64,000 bases of DNA from Moringa oleifera. Its lineage: Eukaryota > Streptophyta > Magnoliopsida > Brassicales > Moringaceae. The notes beneath the pieces were generated by a model that had not been told where the DNA came from, made no database searches, and was given only the letters and a program-made list of their open reading frames with translations. This document shows, in pieces, positions 48,732 to 63,387 of the stretch (position 1 is the stretch's first letter; the number at the start of each line of letters is the position of its first letter). The stretch covers positions 1,993,001-2,057,000 of the forward strand of contig JAJFZO010000742.1 in NCBI GenBank assembly GCA_021397835.1, read 5' to 3'. Position numbers and translations under genes: made by a program.

Positions 48732-48923
48732 ATGACCAGACCGGGTTCAGGCTGGCTTAGGTCCATTTTGGAGTCTGATCTTCATCCCGCGTTTTTTTGT
48801 TTTACCCTTCCCCCTCCCAATTTACGCCATAATCAGGGGCAAATAGAAAAGCGGCCAGGGTTTAAGGTTGGAACATCAGCAGGAAGCCCTAAAACCCTAC
48901 CTCTTCTGTCGCTCTTCAGTTCA
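48732..48923 (+). promoter_or_regulatory. Leader/proximal promoter of the PELP1-like gene with telo-box motifs
   Basis: AAACCCTA lies at 48892-48899, 25 bases before the start codon. The inverted form AGGGTTTA lies at 48857-48864. Telo-boxes (AAACCCTA) are enriched close to the transcription starts of plant ribosomal-protein and ribosome-biogenesis genes, often with TGGGCY site II elements; no clear site II was seen here. An in-frame ATG at 48732 with no stop before 48924 could add 64 residues. Those residues are Pro/Ser-rich and do not look conserved. Confidence 0.55.
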
Positions 48924-51900
48924 ATGGCGACCTCTGAGCGTTACAAGGACATGAATGACGTCTCTCTGAAATCCCGCATTCTTCGTTCCTTGCTGAGAGA
49001 ATATGTTCCGGACGAGAAGCAGCCGCTATCAAGCCCTTTGGGACTATCAAAAGTTGTCTCTATGATCAAAACTCATCAGCTCTTATCGGAATCTTTCACC
49101 GAATCAATGGAGCAAAAGCAAGCCGAGAACTGGAAATCTGCTGTTGATGATTGGGTTAATCGGTTGCTGGCGCTGGTTTCTATCGATATGGTAAATGTCA
49201 ATTTTTTTTTATGTATAATAACTGCATGTGGATGTTTATATAACTACCTGTATTCCAATGTATGCGATTTTAATCAGTTCTGTTGGGATGCATAGATTTT
49301 GATGTGCGTGGGAGTCCTCTGGAAACTGCAGCTTTTTTCTGGTCTCTGATTTGTCATCTGAAAAATATGTACAGCTGACAAATAACAATGTGTTGGGGTG
49401 TCTTATGTATCTAGACTTAGCACTACTTAATGTAATTTGTTGTTTGACATCTTAGTGGAAATCAAAATTGTTAACGGCCTTTGGATGTTTGCCTATAAAT
49501 TTGTGAAGGAGGATGCAGAAGGAAAGTTTGTGGCTTTTCAAATCTGTCTCTTATTCTTAGAAGTTGGTATAATTAAGGAGTGCAATAAATTGTGCAAAGT
49601 AGGGTTGAGTAACTGTTGATTTGTAGCAGGTGGCTTCCTTTCCCTTAACATGATTATCTGCTCAGTGACCAAGGATGCATAACTTTGCCTAGTGAAAATA
49701 GGGAAAAAAAAAAAAGGATGTTCTGATTTTTGTATTCAAAACCTTGAAATAGACGGGCTGCTAAGGACTTGGAAGCCATAAAAGTGGCATTCCATTGATC
49801 CTCCTCTTATGGAACTGAAAGTTCTCAATACATCTCATAAGTGGTGTTATGGCTGCAATCATTTTAACTTCTCTTAGATGATAACTTTCCATTTCAGCTT
49901 CCCTGTTTATCAAGTTGAAGTTTTCAGTTTCCATGGGACACCCAGGTGTACCCTAAGTTATAGCCTTTTTGATTCACGCTGTTTGAGTTCAGCTTTTAGC
50001 AAGAAAATTTTCCCTTGTAAGTAATTATTTAAAGTTACCCTAAGTTTTGCCACCTGAGTAATGTTGCATAAAGAAAATATTGGACCTTGGTTTGGAATCA
50101 AGGGTGCGGTGGATATCAGACTTGATAATTTTTGTATCTTGAACTCAGATAGATTCTTGGGATGTGAGAGAATAACTAAGAATTTTTGATGAAAATGAAA
50201 ACGCAAATTACATATCAAAACAAATTTTATCAAAATATTTTTTTGCTGGTTAAAACAGAGTTGGAGTTAATGAATTTGCTTAATTGCTCATTTTGAGATT
50301 TTTATTTTGGCATGGCTAGAATCATAAGATTTTAGTTGTAGCTTAGAGACTCAAGAGGTGAAATTTGGAGGAATAAAAAAGATTGAAACTTGTTTTTTTC
50401 TTTTATTAGAAACAAATTTATTTACTAAAGCACCAAGTGGGTGCAACTCTACAAAATTTTACGGATTCCTCTACATTTACAAACAAAGTCACCTGGAACA
50501 AAAAGTACAACATTGAGATTTGATTTTGGTTGAGCATTACCTAAATTCAAATGTAATATGAAGGTTTCATTAAATATGTAAAGAGAGTAATTTATTTTTG
50601 CTCTAATTTTCTTTTTGTGTCCAAGACTCAATGACTTTAGGAGTAATTAGAATAATCACGCCAATTTGTATTTATTCAAACATGTTATTCTGTTCTAGCC
50701 AGATAAATGCTGGGCTGGAATAAGTCTGCTGGGGGTGACTTGTCGAGAATGCAGCTCAGATCGCTTCCTGGCATCATACTCTCTTTGGTTCCAGAGGCTT
50801 TTGTCACATATTCAGGTATGTAAACTCAACTATTATCATGTATGTACTTTCATTATATTAAATGATTGAAAGTTGTCATGAAGTGGGTGGTTGTTTGTTG
50901 TTTTTTGGTGCTTGATGATAGCTTAAGTCTATTTGTTCACTGGATATGTGTGAACCATTGGCCATATTTTCTTCTTTTTTTCGTGTTTGCTTGAATCATC
51001 TATGGTTGATTGTTGTTTCCAGCTTCCATTGTGTGTTATGTGGCTAACAAGTGTTATAATTGGTGAGATTTAATTTGTTATCTGGTTGCATATTGCAAGC
51101 TGTTTCCGAAATGGTTGGACTAGGATACTTAGGAAGCCAACAAAATTTGCTTCTCATGATTAATTTTTCAACCCTTTGGCAAAAACATGCAACATGTAGA
51201 GCTGTGAACATTTCTAGAGCTGTATATTACGAGTTAAAGGCTATCCTGCTGAGCTGCTGAGGTCATTAGCTGTACTGAAGTGCTGAAGTAGAGTTTGGGT
51301 GTTAAACTACGTCATGCTTGATTTGTAGGTTTTGTACTTTTGTATCTAAGGAAGTTAGGTTCTTAAACCTTATATCAGGAAAAGTTTAGAAAAGAGAAAC
51401 AAATGAAAATAATGAAGGGCAGCCTAGGTATCACATGCTGGAATCACAGTAATGAAGGATGTGTCTTACTTGTTTGTAGTAGTATAACCTTATACCACAG
51501 TTATAGGAATAAATTTTCTTTCATAGGTTTTCTTGTATTTTTATTTTTGATGAGAAACATTCTTTTCTAGATTTTGCTGTGCTCTTTGTGCAATTATTCT
51601 ATAGAGCTTGTCCTCCTTATATCTTAGTGCATTCTAGTTCCTATTAGTTTATTGCACCACCAAGAACTACGATGCTTTTCTATGTCTATTTTGTATATAT
51701 CAAGAGCCATTTCAGTTAAACAAGTTAAACCATACAGAATATGTGATGGTTTCGTTAAAGATGCAAAGCTTCAAATCTCATCACGTTTTTCCCCTTCTCA
51801 ATGAGGCAATAGGGGATTCACACTTGATGTAGGTGTAATAAGTAACTGTAGATGCCAAGTTTGCTTCGCCATGCCATGGTATGTGTGAATAATGAATCAT

Positions 51901-52493
51901 ATTGAGGATGGATATTGTGGTATATCAGTATAGAACTGTGGCATAACACGATGTGGCGACTGTTACCTGATGGTTATCAAGCATTTTGCAAGTGGTATTT
52001 TCCATTATTTACATTTGAGTTCATCCTATCGCACTATCTTGTAATTAGATATACTCTTACAGTTTATATTTAGAGTATGCTCATGCCTTTGTTTCTTTTC
52101 TGTGAACAAAGAAGCAAGAAAGATCCCTCTGTCCTTCTTGAGATGTCTATGATCTTGGAGATGAATTTATTGCTCAAAAATGTCTTTCATTTAAAGATTG
52201 AGAGGTGTATTTGAATACATTAACTTTTCTTTGGAGACTTTTACTTAAAAGCTCGAAATTGGAACTGTGTGTAGAATTCTTGTTCTATTATTTAACATGG
52301 TGTCTGTATCCTGTATTCGAACAGCCTCCAGCAGATTCTCAAATTGTGAAGGTGGCTTGTTGTTCTTCAATATCAGATCTAGTGACAAGGTTAGGTTAAT
52401 GCCTCTCAGCATTATGATACTTTATGTGCATGCATATATAGATGCAGATATATGAGTTTTGCAACATCATAGATCACATACACATGCATATTC

Positions 52494-52529
<36 letters not shown>

Positions 52530-55500
52530 CTATGTGCGTATGTATTTGTGTTTTTGCATACAAACAAAGATGTATCGTGTATGTGAGGTTACTAACTTTG
52601 GTTGCTAGTAATTACTTTGATCTTCTAACACATAATTCACGTTTCCATATATATGCACTTCTCGACATTTGAAATCTGGTGGAAAAGTTTTCAGGGGGAT
52701 GTTTGCATTAGTGTATGTATTGGAGCAAATTATTTTGTAACCAAAAGAGGGTGAATATGGAGTGCTGAAACCTATTCCTTAAGGTGAAAGCTTAATTTTG
52801 TAGTCAATTATTATTATTGTTTTCCAAGGTTGTTCAAATATTTTATGGATTACACAAATTCCATCATCTTATCTTCTTTGCGTTGTTGAACGCTCACAAA
52901 ACTTATGGAACTCTAATTCTTTCATAAGTCAATGGCATACCTTTCCACTGCCTAGCTCTATCTAATTAGATTTTAAAAATATAGTGAAGACTATCAAAGT
53001 GCTGCTCACCCTTGATCTATGAAAGGTTAACTGGAAATGTCTTTCTATGCTAAGAAACCATTGAATTATGGATTGATTCCTCTCTCTCTCTTTTTTTTTT
53101 AAATTAAAAATCAGAGGGATTAATTTGACGTTAGATATATCAAATTATCAAGACAACAATAATTCATAGACATGCATGAGATAGAGATAGAGGGTCAGTT
53201 CATGGTTCATAAGCTGCTCTGGAGGATTTCATTGGCTTGCTTTGTGATCTTGAATTTTCTGTATTTGATCTAGTTGTACTATTACTTTTTGGCGGGTGAA
53301 GTTTCAGAACCTAACTTTGAAGAGCTCGTTTATGTTTTAGAAGCTTTCTTGAAAAGCATGCATTTGATCTAGCTGCATTCTTTCATTTGGTGGATATGAT
53401 TATTCAAACAAGAGGCACTTTCAGTTTGTGAGACCTGGACATGCATGTGTGCCTGAGAGCTAATGTGCATGCATGAAGTTGCTTTGTCAAAGTCTGTATT
53501 GAATAGCCTTTTTGAGTTCATTCCGTCTTGTCAACCATCAGTTCATCGCTTAGTGGCATTAATGGTACTGCTTTGTATTATCCAATATATTGGTGCATGA
53601 TTTGTATGATGATCTTTGTCATGCGCTTTTCTCTTGTTAGGTAGATTCTGCAAGATTATGAGATGCAATGTCTAAGCTTGTCACCGATACTTCCATTTTT
53701 TTAAACAAAAATTTTAATATTGCATTTGCATCTGCTACTGTTTCCCGAACTAGGTTGGGTAGATTTCCAAGCGTAAAGAAAGATGGAAGTTCCCACGCTG
53801 GGAAGCTCATTCAACCAGTTTTAAAGCTGTTGAATGAGGATACTTCAGAGGCTGTTTGTGTAAGTAGCACATCTTCTAGGAGATTATTTTATATTTGCTT
53901 TGAATTTACTTTCTTGAGGCAAGTGTTTTTGTTCATGCAATTATTACTTCTAACCTTTCTTCTTTAGCCATCAAGCTGTACTTGAAGGAAGTCTGTGGAA
54001 GTCATGATTATGAACTTATCATTTCTTAATTGGTTAACTAAAAGAGTTTCATTTGAAAATGAGATGTAAGGTGTATCATTTGATGTTGCTATATAAATTG
54101 ACACAGTTGAGTAGGGTCACCTATGCTCAATAATGGAAAAAAGGATAATCTTTTGAAAAGGGCACTTCCAACTGCAAGTTACGAGAGCACACACAAGGAA
54201 TCATATTATGCTCTCTCTCTCTCTCACTCCCTTCTGAAACAGACATTTGCAGGAGAGGCTTGCATGTTAACAACTTTTCCTCATTCGTGAATGTCATAGG
54301 GATTGTGGATGAACTACCGGGCAATCCTTTCTATTTCACTAGTAAATAATTCTTCCATTCAATCTTACTTAATGACATAGTGAAGCTTGGTCTATTTATC
54401 ACAGAAGAAAGAAAAAGAAACACCATGCTTCATTATATAATTAGGTATGATTGAATGAAAAGATTGTTTAGGCACACACGCTCACACACACAAACAAAGA
54501 TTGAATGATAACAGTATCTCTTTTTTAGCATTGATGCACTCTGCTGATTTTACATTCTTTCCTTATTTTAATTTCCAAGTTTAATTTGTTATTGCCCCTT
54601 GGATGTGCAGGAAGGAGCAATTCATGTCTTGTGTAGCATTATAACTTCCTTTCCAGCTTCACTTCATCGTTATTATGATAGTGTAAGCTTCTTATAGTTT
54701 GTTGCTTGACTTGCAACTTCCCCTATTAGTGTTATAATGCGTAAAACTTCTGCTAGTAAAATTTTCATATAAGATATATATGCATACTATATATCATATA
54801 TATGTCTTATGCATGTCACCTGAATATTGGAAGTATTTGTTAGAACATAATATGTTTATAAGTGAACTTCTGCATCTATATCTTTTTACTTAGATTTTGC
54901 CAATGCCATTATTTGATTTTGTTTAATCAAATGATGAGATGCTGAACTTCAAACAAGATGTTTAAACACTGACAATGATTGTCTTTCATTTTCTAACGAT
55001 TCTCCGTGTTTTTTGTATAACTGCTTGCTATTTGTTTTGAAAATGACTTTACTCTATTCTAAGAAAATGATATAATTTGATGCATGATGTGGATATGCAT
55101 TTATGATGTAAATATAGAATCCATGTTTTGGCTACTATTCCTGCAGTTTCATCACACTTAGAAGCTCCGTACAATTTGAGAACTCAATGATGTTGGTCTG
55201 GAGATGTGTCCTATGTTATGTTTGATTGATGCTGCGGCAAAAGTGAACCTCAGTTTAATTTTAATGTAGCCTACAGACTTTTTGTTGCATCTGGATTGAT
55301 GCTCATCAGAAAAGCATTAGGTTTGGTCAGTTAATGTATTGTTGTAACCCCACATCTTTTGCAGGCTGAAATTGCTATTGCATCGAAGATCTTGTCAGTG
55401 AAATACAGTGATAATATGCAAAAGGTAAAATGTTTCCTTTTTGTTGTCATCATGATATCTAACTGTACAGCCAACAACAGCCAGTAAAAATGGATAAAAG

Positions 55501-58500
55501 AAAAAAATGTATGTTATCCTTTCTTACTCTCATTGTCTTATTTTTGGTGATCAACCTTCAGAAACTTGCTCGTTGTCTAGCATTACTACCCAGATCAAGG
55601 GGAGATGAGGATAGCTGGTCCTTAATGATGCAGAAGGTTTTATTATCTATAAATGGGTTCCTGAACGATGCCTTCCAAGGTCTAGAAGAAGGTATATTTA
55701 ATAGACTAGGCTGTCCCTGCTGGTCTAGAGACCAAATGTAATATGTTCTTTACATGTTTTGCAGAAACGAAATGTAATGAAGCCACCAGATTATTGGTTC
55801 CACCTGGAAAAGAACCCCCGCCTCCTTTAGGAGGCCAAACAGGAGCCTTGTATGATGCAACACACAGATCTGAGCGACTGCTCTTATCCAGAGTCTCTGC
55901 ATTGATGTCCTCCTGTTGTGCAATGCTTACAAGTTCCTATCCTGTTCAGGTATTATTTGATGATACACAGCCTTTTGAAAAACTTTTATTTGGAAGAGGA
56001 AGTTGGATCTCTTTCTTAAATTGATATAGTCCAATTCTTTATTCTTCTTTCTTTTTCTTCTGTCAATATAGATAAATTTGTGTTCTTTAGAAATATCTTA
56101 TGGTTTGAATGATAGGTAACAGTTCCAGTTCAGTCATTATTAGCCCTTGTTGAGAGAGTGCTAATGGTCGATGGCTCTTCGGCACAAACCATGCTGCCCT
56201 TTATGACGGGCAAGCAACAAGAGTTAATTTGTTCAGAACTTCCAGTTCTGCACACATACAGTTTGCAGCTCCTGATTGCAGTCATAAAGAGTATCCGGAG
56301 GTAAAATCTATTATCTTTTCTCTTTCCCATTTCTTATTTTAATACCGATTCTGATTGTTGAGAGAGCCTTTGATTTATGTTGGAAACTTGGACTCCATTC
56401 TCATTAATGATCATGAGTTTATTATTGGGCAAGAAAGTCTCAGTAAGTGTCTTCTAACGCTATTTTGTTGTCATTTTGATGCTAAGGATGTCAAAATTAC
56501 TGACTGGATTGGTCCATACCTAATGAAGTGGGGATAGGGACATCCTAGTCTCTACTCCCTCTAGTGTCACTGTTGGTGCTCATCCTCCCTTTGAGTGTTA
56601 GTTTTGGTGCTCCCTCACCTACCTAGCATAGGGATGTAAATAGGGTGGGGCTGGGAATGCTTTCCTCTTTTCCATTTCCAATTTATCCTTACTTAGTTCC
56701 TTATTTTGGAAGAGAGGTGGCAGATGCATACATATTTATGTGTTTACATAGAGAATGTGGAAATTCTTCAGGCTGATGTCATGGGTAGGTGGTGAAACAC
56801 TTAAAATCCACCTTTAAACTGTTAATGACTAAAAGATAATTCTATGTCAAAATTACATAACACTATCTCATCAAGATACCTTTTCTACATTGAGCATCTT
56901 TTAAGTTTGTAGTTTTCCAAGAATCTGGATGGTACTAAAGCAACATGCAAATTCTTTGAGGTTGGTTTGATCAGTAGCTGGTGAAAGAGGGATTGAATTC
57001 ACTCAACTGTCTTAATCCAGTGATGAAAGGAATGTTTTAGTTTAGGTTATGTTGTTCGATCAAGGTACTATTTTGACATCTTGTTTTGCAACCCATCTTT
57101 TGATAGGCTAGTTGAGGATGATTCTGGTTGTTGGGATTTAAATGCAAATTCTGTCCTTACGAGAATGACAGTGCTTGATCATTGATATCAGTAAATGTGA
57201 AAGAAACCATAAGTAGGGCCTGTTTACAAACGAAATACCAATTTTCTGCTGTTGCTTAATTTGGTCTTCTGTTTTGGTAAACTGAGTCTCACTTAGATGC
57301 TTATTCCCTGGGTGCTAATGGTCAATGCTTTTGTTTCTTTTCTGCTTTCTTTTCTCAATTTTATTCCATTTAGAATCAACATATCTTTTGGTTGCACATC
57401 TTGATTTCTGGTATTATTTTATGATTTCCAGTGACATATTGTCTTAACCATATTCCTGTCTGCCTACTCTGATATCTAATCTTTTCCAAAATTTCAGATG
57501 TTTGATTTACTCATATTTATCTTCTTTTGCAGTAAGCTTTTGCCACATGCTGCACATATTGTTAGACTTGTTACAAGGTACTTCAAGAAATGTGCATTTC
57601 CAGAATTGAGGATAAAGGTTTACTCAATCGTTAGGGTTCTCTTGATATCCATGGGTGTTGGTAACTTCTTAGAAACTCTCTTGTATTATTTTCCTTTATG
57701 TTGACTCTGACTATCTTTATGTTTGCATGTCTTACGTTTTTCGATCTTGTCGATTATCTTTGGTTTTTAGTGGACTCTCATATGCTGTAAACTATCATGG
57801 GAACTAACTTAGTTAAACAAACTATGAAATAAGCATGCAGCTCATAGGATCTATATTCAAGGCATAACATACTTTAGGCCCAGAAGAGGAGACGGGTTGA
57901 GTGTTGTGCAGTTGGAAACATGTTTGAAAAATGAGCTTGGCTGAAAGTGAGGATGTTGAGATAGACTTATAGTAATAGAAGAAATAAAGTCAGGGCTAGT
58001 TGTAAAGGGATGTCTTAGGTTGTTGAGTTATGCGCAATGGGGACCTATGCATCCAGCCACACTAACATGTATTAATTTGTGATGAGGGCTTTGTTCAGTT
58101 TAGGGCTTAAACATATTCACCATTGATCCTTTCTGTTAAGAGTGAGATCTTCTGTTTTTCTTTGTGTATTTTCATGGGTTGTGCAGATCTTTAGATGATG
58201 CTATTGAACATGTTCATTTTTGGCCACGTTGGCTTCTTCGGACAGTAAAGTTACTGTTTACTTGTTTGTGTAGTTATGTTTATGTTTGTACTTTTACCTC
58301 TAAGCATCAAAGTTCATCTTGTTTAACTAAAATGAGAAGGAAACTTTCTTAAGACCTGTGAATTTATACACAAGATAATACACCATCTTCTTAAAATTGC
58401 TGTTTTTTCCTTTTTTTTTTGGGTCTGATGAAGAAATAAGTTTAAGATTGCCAAAATATTGTACTAAAAGTTTTTTTGAAATAAAACGATGATGGCATTT

Positions 58501-61500
58501 GTGAGATTACCTGGGTAAAGGATGGAAAAAGTCAAGAAAGGATGTTATGAGATATGTTGCTGTGTATGCATCTGAAAGATTAGTTGACGCAAAGATTTTG
58601 TCTTTAGCATTAAATACAACCCAAATGTAAGAGTTGATGATTCCTTATGGTTCACATTTTCGCACCCTTCGTGGTTGTTACTCATGGAAATCACATCCAG
58701 TAGTGTTACTAATTTAGTCACTTTCTGATCAGGAATGGCAATACATCTTGCCCAGGAAGTTATTTCCAATGCAACTGCAGATTTGATGGTCTTTTATGAC
58801 GAAGGTTGTGAAATCTCTACTGGAAATACAAAGGCTTCTCATGAAGCTTCTCTTCAGCCTTGCAATAGGAAAAGAAAACATGCAGCACTTCACCCACAAC
58901 AGGACATAAGTGGTCGAGATGTGGAAGCATCCAAGAAGCATCCTACAGCTCCAATTTCTTTGAAGATAGCTGCACTTGAGGCTTTAGAAGCTCTTCTCAA
59001 TGTGGTATGTACAGAACTTGTGTGCGTGGAGTATTTATCCTCGTAGATCAAACTTATCTGCATTTACGGTTGCCATGTTCTTTGATTTGACCAGTCTACC
59101 AGTGCTGTTGTGCTGTTTTCTTCACTCAGCTAGGACTCTGTGAAAAGCTGGTCACTGGTGAGCCCTATAGAAATTATTTGAGGTGAACTAATCACAATTG
59201 GCAACTTATAAATTCATGGGATAAGCTACAATATGAGTTTAGTCTCAGAGGATTTATCTAGCCAAGTAGAAGCTTTAGACATGATTGAAAATATTGTAGG
59301 CATTTTCTAATTTGACCTGAAAAGTATTCTTATAGACAAAGGGATATGGTCAGCCAGTTGGTCTGTTTGTGGAAGTCAAACCTCAAAAGTTTCACCGTCT
59401 AGGTGGCATAATTGTTCTCCTAGTGGTTACTAACTAAACAACCAGATATGTAAGTGATATAGTCCAGGTGGAAACATGTTAAATGGTGATGATACTTCTT
59501 CAGCAGACTAAAAGACATGATAATGGCTATCTCAGTGGCTAAATATTATAAGTATTATATGACTTCGGTGATTAGTTAGTTCTTTGATGTTGCAGGGTTA
59601 AAATATCTTCGATAGAGTCGAAAGGAAGTCCCCAAGTATGATAGTTTCATAGTCATTGAAGTATTCAGGTTTTACTAGTTTGCAAATCTTACTTGAAAAA
59701 GATTACGCTATTAACCACAACCTTTTTATCTTGCTGCCATTGCACATCTGAGGCTAACTGTGGTTACTAGCTGATAGCATGTCAGACTCTCAGTTGATTG
59801 GTTTTTCGGCTCTATAAACAGAATATTAGAGAAAGGATTTATGTTGCGGACCGTATATGTTTTGTGACTAATTTTCGTAATTTTGAGAATGTGATGTGTT
59901 TCCTAGGTTGAATTTCTTAATAGGCCCTTGATCTTTCATAAGTTGCAAATAGAAATAGCTGGTTCAGTTCCAGGAGAAGCTTGGCTCTTGTAAGCATAGC
60001 TCAGCTCTTCTCATTAGGGCTTGGTCTAAATTCACTGCTTTACAGTCAGCAGAACAGAATAAGCATCTTGACTTAATTTCTTATGTCACATGAATATAGC
60101 ATTTGTTATACAAGGAAATGGTATGATTTTTACGGCTGGCAATGGAGCAGGTCTTGAATGGAGCTACAATAATGTACTTCCTAAATATCCTATACCTTTC
60201 CAGTCCATGCCTCAGGTCTGGGGTTACCCTGCCCACCCATCTTCACTTGTAAGGGAGTTAGAAACCCACATCTCCTCTGTGCCCGCTTTGCTCTACATTT
60301 TCCTTGTAGCTAAAAGGAGAAACAGATACTTATGGTTGAAAACTAAATAAATGATTAGTTTTAACTAATAAGAAAGCTTTAACCTAGTGGTAATGTGTAA
60401 TAATATCTGAAATATTTTCAAAGTACATTATTTGCATATAATAAAGACTGCATAAGTAATAAGAGAAAAAGTAAAGGGGCAAATGATATCAAGATAGATC
60501 AGGAAGGGAGAGTCTGAGCATGTCTTTTGCAGCAACCGACTTGATAATACAGGATAGATCATGGCAGATATTTACTTATTGCAAAGTGCTTCAGCTTTTA
60601 GCTTTGTTTCTGATATAGAATATATTAGTTCTTTTTCAGGGTGGTGCTTTGAGATCTGACAGTTGGCGGTCAAGCATTGACACTCTTTTGATAACTACGG
60701 CAACAAATTCTTGTAAAGGGGGCTGGTCGGATGAGGAAAGTAACCATTTTCTGCCCAATGAATCAACTTCGACTTGGGCAGATTTTCAGCTTGCAGCATT
60801 ACGTGCACTTTTGGCATCTCTTCTTTCCCCATCTCGTGTCCGACCTGCACATTTGGCCCAAAGTCTTGAGCTTTTCCGGAGAGGTAATTATCATAAGCAA
60901 TTAGCTTTAACTCTTTTCTTTTGAGTTGTCATGTCAACAAGGGGAAAACTGTAGGCGGAAGTGTTATTGGGAACTGACTACTAGGTGATAATGGATTGTT
61001 GCTATTGTAATGAACATAACTGTGTGAATGCACTGACGTCTAATGATGCATAAGATAGATGGAGTGTAATCTTCAATAAAGTTGGCCTGCACTGAGAGGA
61101 GCATAACTCTTCATAAAAAGATGTCCTGACAGAGGCATCGTTATCCTCGCTTTCATGTGGAACAGACATGGCATAAATCTTGTTAGTGTACCTATGTATT
61201 GGGAGACTTAGAAAACTTTTGCAAATATGTAGAGAGAGAGGGTGCCTCTTTGTTTTTTTTTTTTTTTCTTTTTTTGGGATAATGAGAGAGGGACACCTTA
61301 ATTACCAGCAAGTATATAATCGTTGAATTTATGTCATGATTACTTCTTTTTCTTCTTCTGTAGATGCACTCCCTAACAAATTTTTCGTTCTCAATCCTTT
61401 TCCTATCAAGGTTAATGTCTCTTTTTCTACTGGTAGACTCCAGAAACAGGATAGATCTCATGGTAAGCCTGCCAAATGGGTATGGTTGGCATGTTCCGAC

Positions 61501-62653
61501 TCAAAAGTTCTGGAATGGTAGAGGACATGCCAAGGTTTGTCCATGCAAGTAGGCACTATCTGTGAGAATAATTATGGAGCAAGCCACCCTTTGAAGCTTT
61601 CTTATCATGTAAATATCGGATAGTTATTCAAAAGAAAGGAACAGAAAACTTTTATCAAGTTTTCCAGTATGTTAGACATCATGTGGGCTTGGGCTTGCCA
61701 TGTACATATTGCATATTAAATATGGATGATCTTTGTTGGACAATATTATTTATGCTAATCAGCCTATTGTATTTTTTTAACCTAGATCTCTGTCTCCTGT
61801 TCCTAATCTTGTGAAAATGATTTCTGCAGGCAGACAAGAGGCTGGAACAAAGCTTGCAGAGTTCTGTGCACATGCTCTTGCAGCCCTGGAGCTTCTCATA
61901 CATCCGAGGGCACTTCCCCTTGATGATTTTCCTCCTGCATATCATAAGTCCTCTGATGGAGTTAACTACAGATTTTCAGAAAATATACATTTGGGTGGTC
62001 AGCAGAACAGTCCCCCTTTTGCAAGCACCAAAGAGGGAATGGGATACAGTGCTCCTGAATCAGATGATGACGTCTTGTATGACAGGTGGCTTGAAAATGG
62101 AAATGATACAAGCACAAATTTAACTGCCCAAGATAAGAACATAAGGGATATGGTAAGGCCATCTGAAACTGTAAAAGGTCGTGGGACAGAAAAGCTTCCT
62201 ATGGCTGCTTCCTGTGATACAATTCCAGAGACAAGCAGGCAGGAGGCAGCAGCAACAGCCGGTGGGGATGTGCAAATGAGATGTAAAGAGGATGCAATGA
62301 TGGTCGAGTCACCTCTAATTCAAGAATCCATGGTGCAGTTTTTGGCCAAAGCTGCTACAGGTCCTGCAGTTGCTACTGCCCATAAAGATGCTGAAATGGA
62401 ATTTATGGTGGTTGCTGCAGATAGTAGAGCATTAGAGTACACAGATTATGGAGTGACATCGGAAAATAATGCCTTGGGAGATAAAGGTGGTGGTTATACT
62501 TCTGTAGATGGAAATGCTTCGATAGCAATTGATGCTCGGAAAGATAAAGCATTTGTACCTGAATCAGATGAGGACTCATCTCTAGCTTCTATGCCTGATA
62601 TTCTGGATAATTTAGAGTCAGATTCTGACGAGGAACTAAGTTCTGGTGACTAG
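48924..62653 (+). CDS. PELP1: RIX1/PELP1-like pre-60S ribosome assembly protein
   Basis: A 13-exon gene: 48924-49190, 50699-50815, 52325-52389, 53754-53859, 54611-54682, 55365-55424, 55562-55691, 55765-55949, 56116-56300, 57533-57660, 58733-59004, 60640-60883 and 61830-62653. All introns are GT-AG and the exons join in frame to 884 residues. Yeast Rix1 and animal PELP1 scaffold the Rix1 complex (with Ipi1/TEX10 and Ipi3/WDR18), which acts in the nucleolus and nucleoplasm on ITS2 processing and pre-60S maturation. The N-terminal RIX1 region (about 20-210) has KCWAGISLLGVTCRECSSDR and WFQRLLSHIQ. The middle is helical-repeat-like. NRKRKH (483-488) is a possible nuclear signal. The Ser/Asp/Glu-rich tail (about 855-884, PESDEDSS, MPDIL, SDSDEEL) is the acidic end typical of PELP1. 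MATSERYKDM is chosen as start. Introns reach 1.6 kb. Confidence 0.95.
52503..52529 (+). repeat. (TG)n microsatellite in intron 3
   Basis: About 13 TG units in the third intron of the PELP1-like gene. Confidence 0.95.
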
Positions 62654-63387
62654 CCTGTTGGGATGTTGGGAGAGTGTTGTGTATGTATTTATAAAGGGCT
62701 ATTGATATCCTTAATTGTAGGTTTTGATGTTTTTTCGGGTGTCGGCAGCGCTTGGATCTTCATAATGTATGCAATATGCATCCATTGTGACAACAAATTG
62801 ATCGATGAAGCTGTTCTTCGGGACATATCCATCATCTCTGTAATGGCAGGCTTCGACAGAACTACAGCTATTGCTGAGGTTCTAGGCCACTGCTGAAGAC
62901 CTTTGTGCCCAAAATCTGAGCAGGACATAACAAACAGTATAGGTTGGTAGTCTTTGTCTTATTCTTCTCTTCAGAAGAATGAACATAAAAGGAAAAAGTT
63001 TTGACTAAAATTACAGCAGGGTATTTAGTTATTGTTAAGGAACTCAAGTCCTCCAGCTTATGACTGCACATATGGTATTTATGTCGAGAACTTTGCACTC
63101 CATTGGAATTTGGAATCATGTGAAGGAACTGCATTTTTTGTACTATGATTTTCTCTGCCACTCCTTCAATTATATTCTATTACTATTTTGATGTGTGATT
63201 CTTGATATGTTCATCAGGATGTATTCTTGATAATTGATCCTTTGGTAGCCTCGCAAATTCTAATAAATGAACTTTGCAAATTGAGATCTTCAGGTATTTG
63301 AAAAACCTGACAGATTTAGGTTGTGTTTTATGCCATTAACTTAATGTGGATAAATAATGAATAGTTTTACTTGAAGATAAAGAGTAG
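62654..63387 (+). other. 3' untranslated and downstream region of the PELP1-like gene
   Basis: No further frame of note follows the TAG at 62651-62653. AATAAA words occur at about 63261 and 63352, but the poly(A) site cannot be fixed. Composition is gene-like to about 63350. Confidence 0.5.

Noticed and set aside
52442..52672. 76-codon frame with a Val-Cys run
   Set aside because: It is translation of the (TG)n microsatellite in an intron.
58187..58250. Exon-like segment after a good acceptor (TTGTGCAG) in intron 10 of the PELP1-like gene
   Set aside because: Joining exon 10 (ending at 57660) to the acceptor at 58733 restores a conserved frame (GMAIHLAQEV). This segment has no suitable donor.
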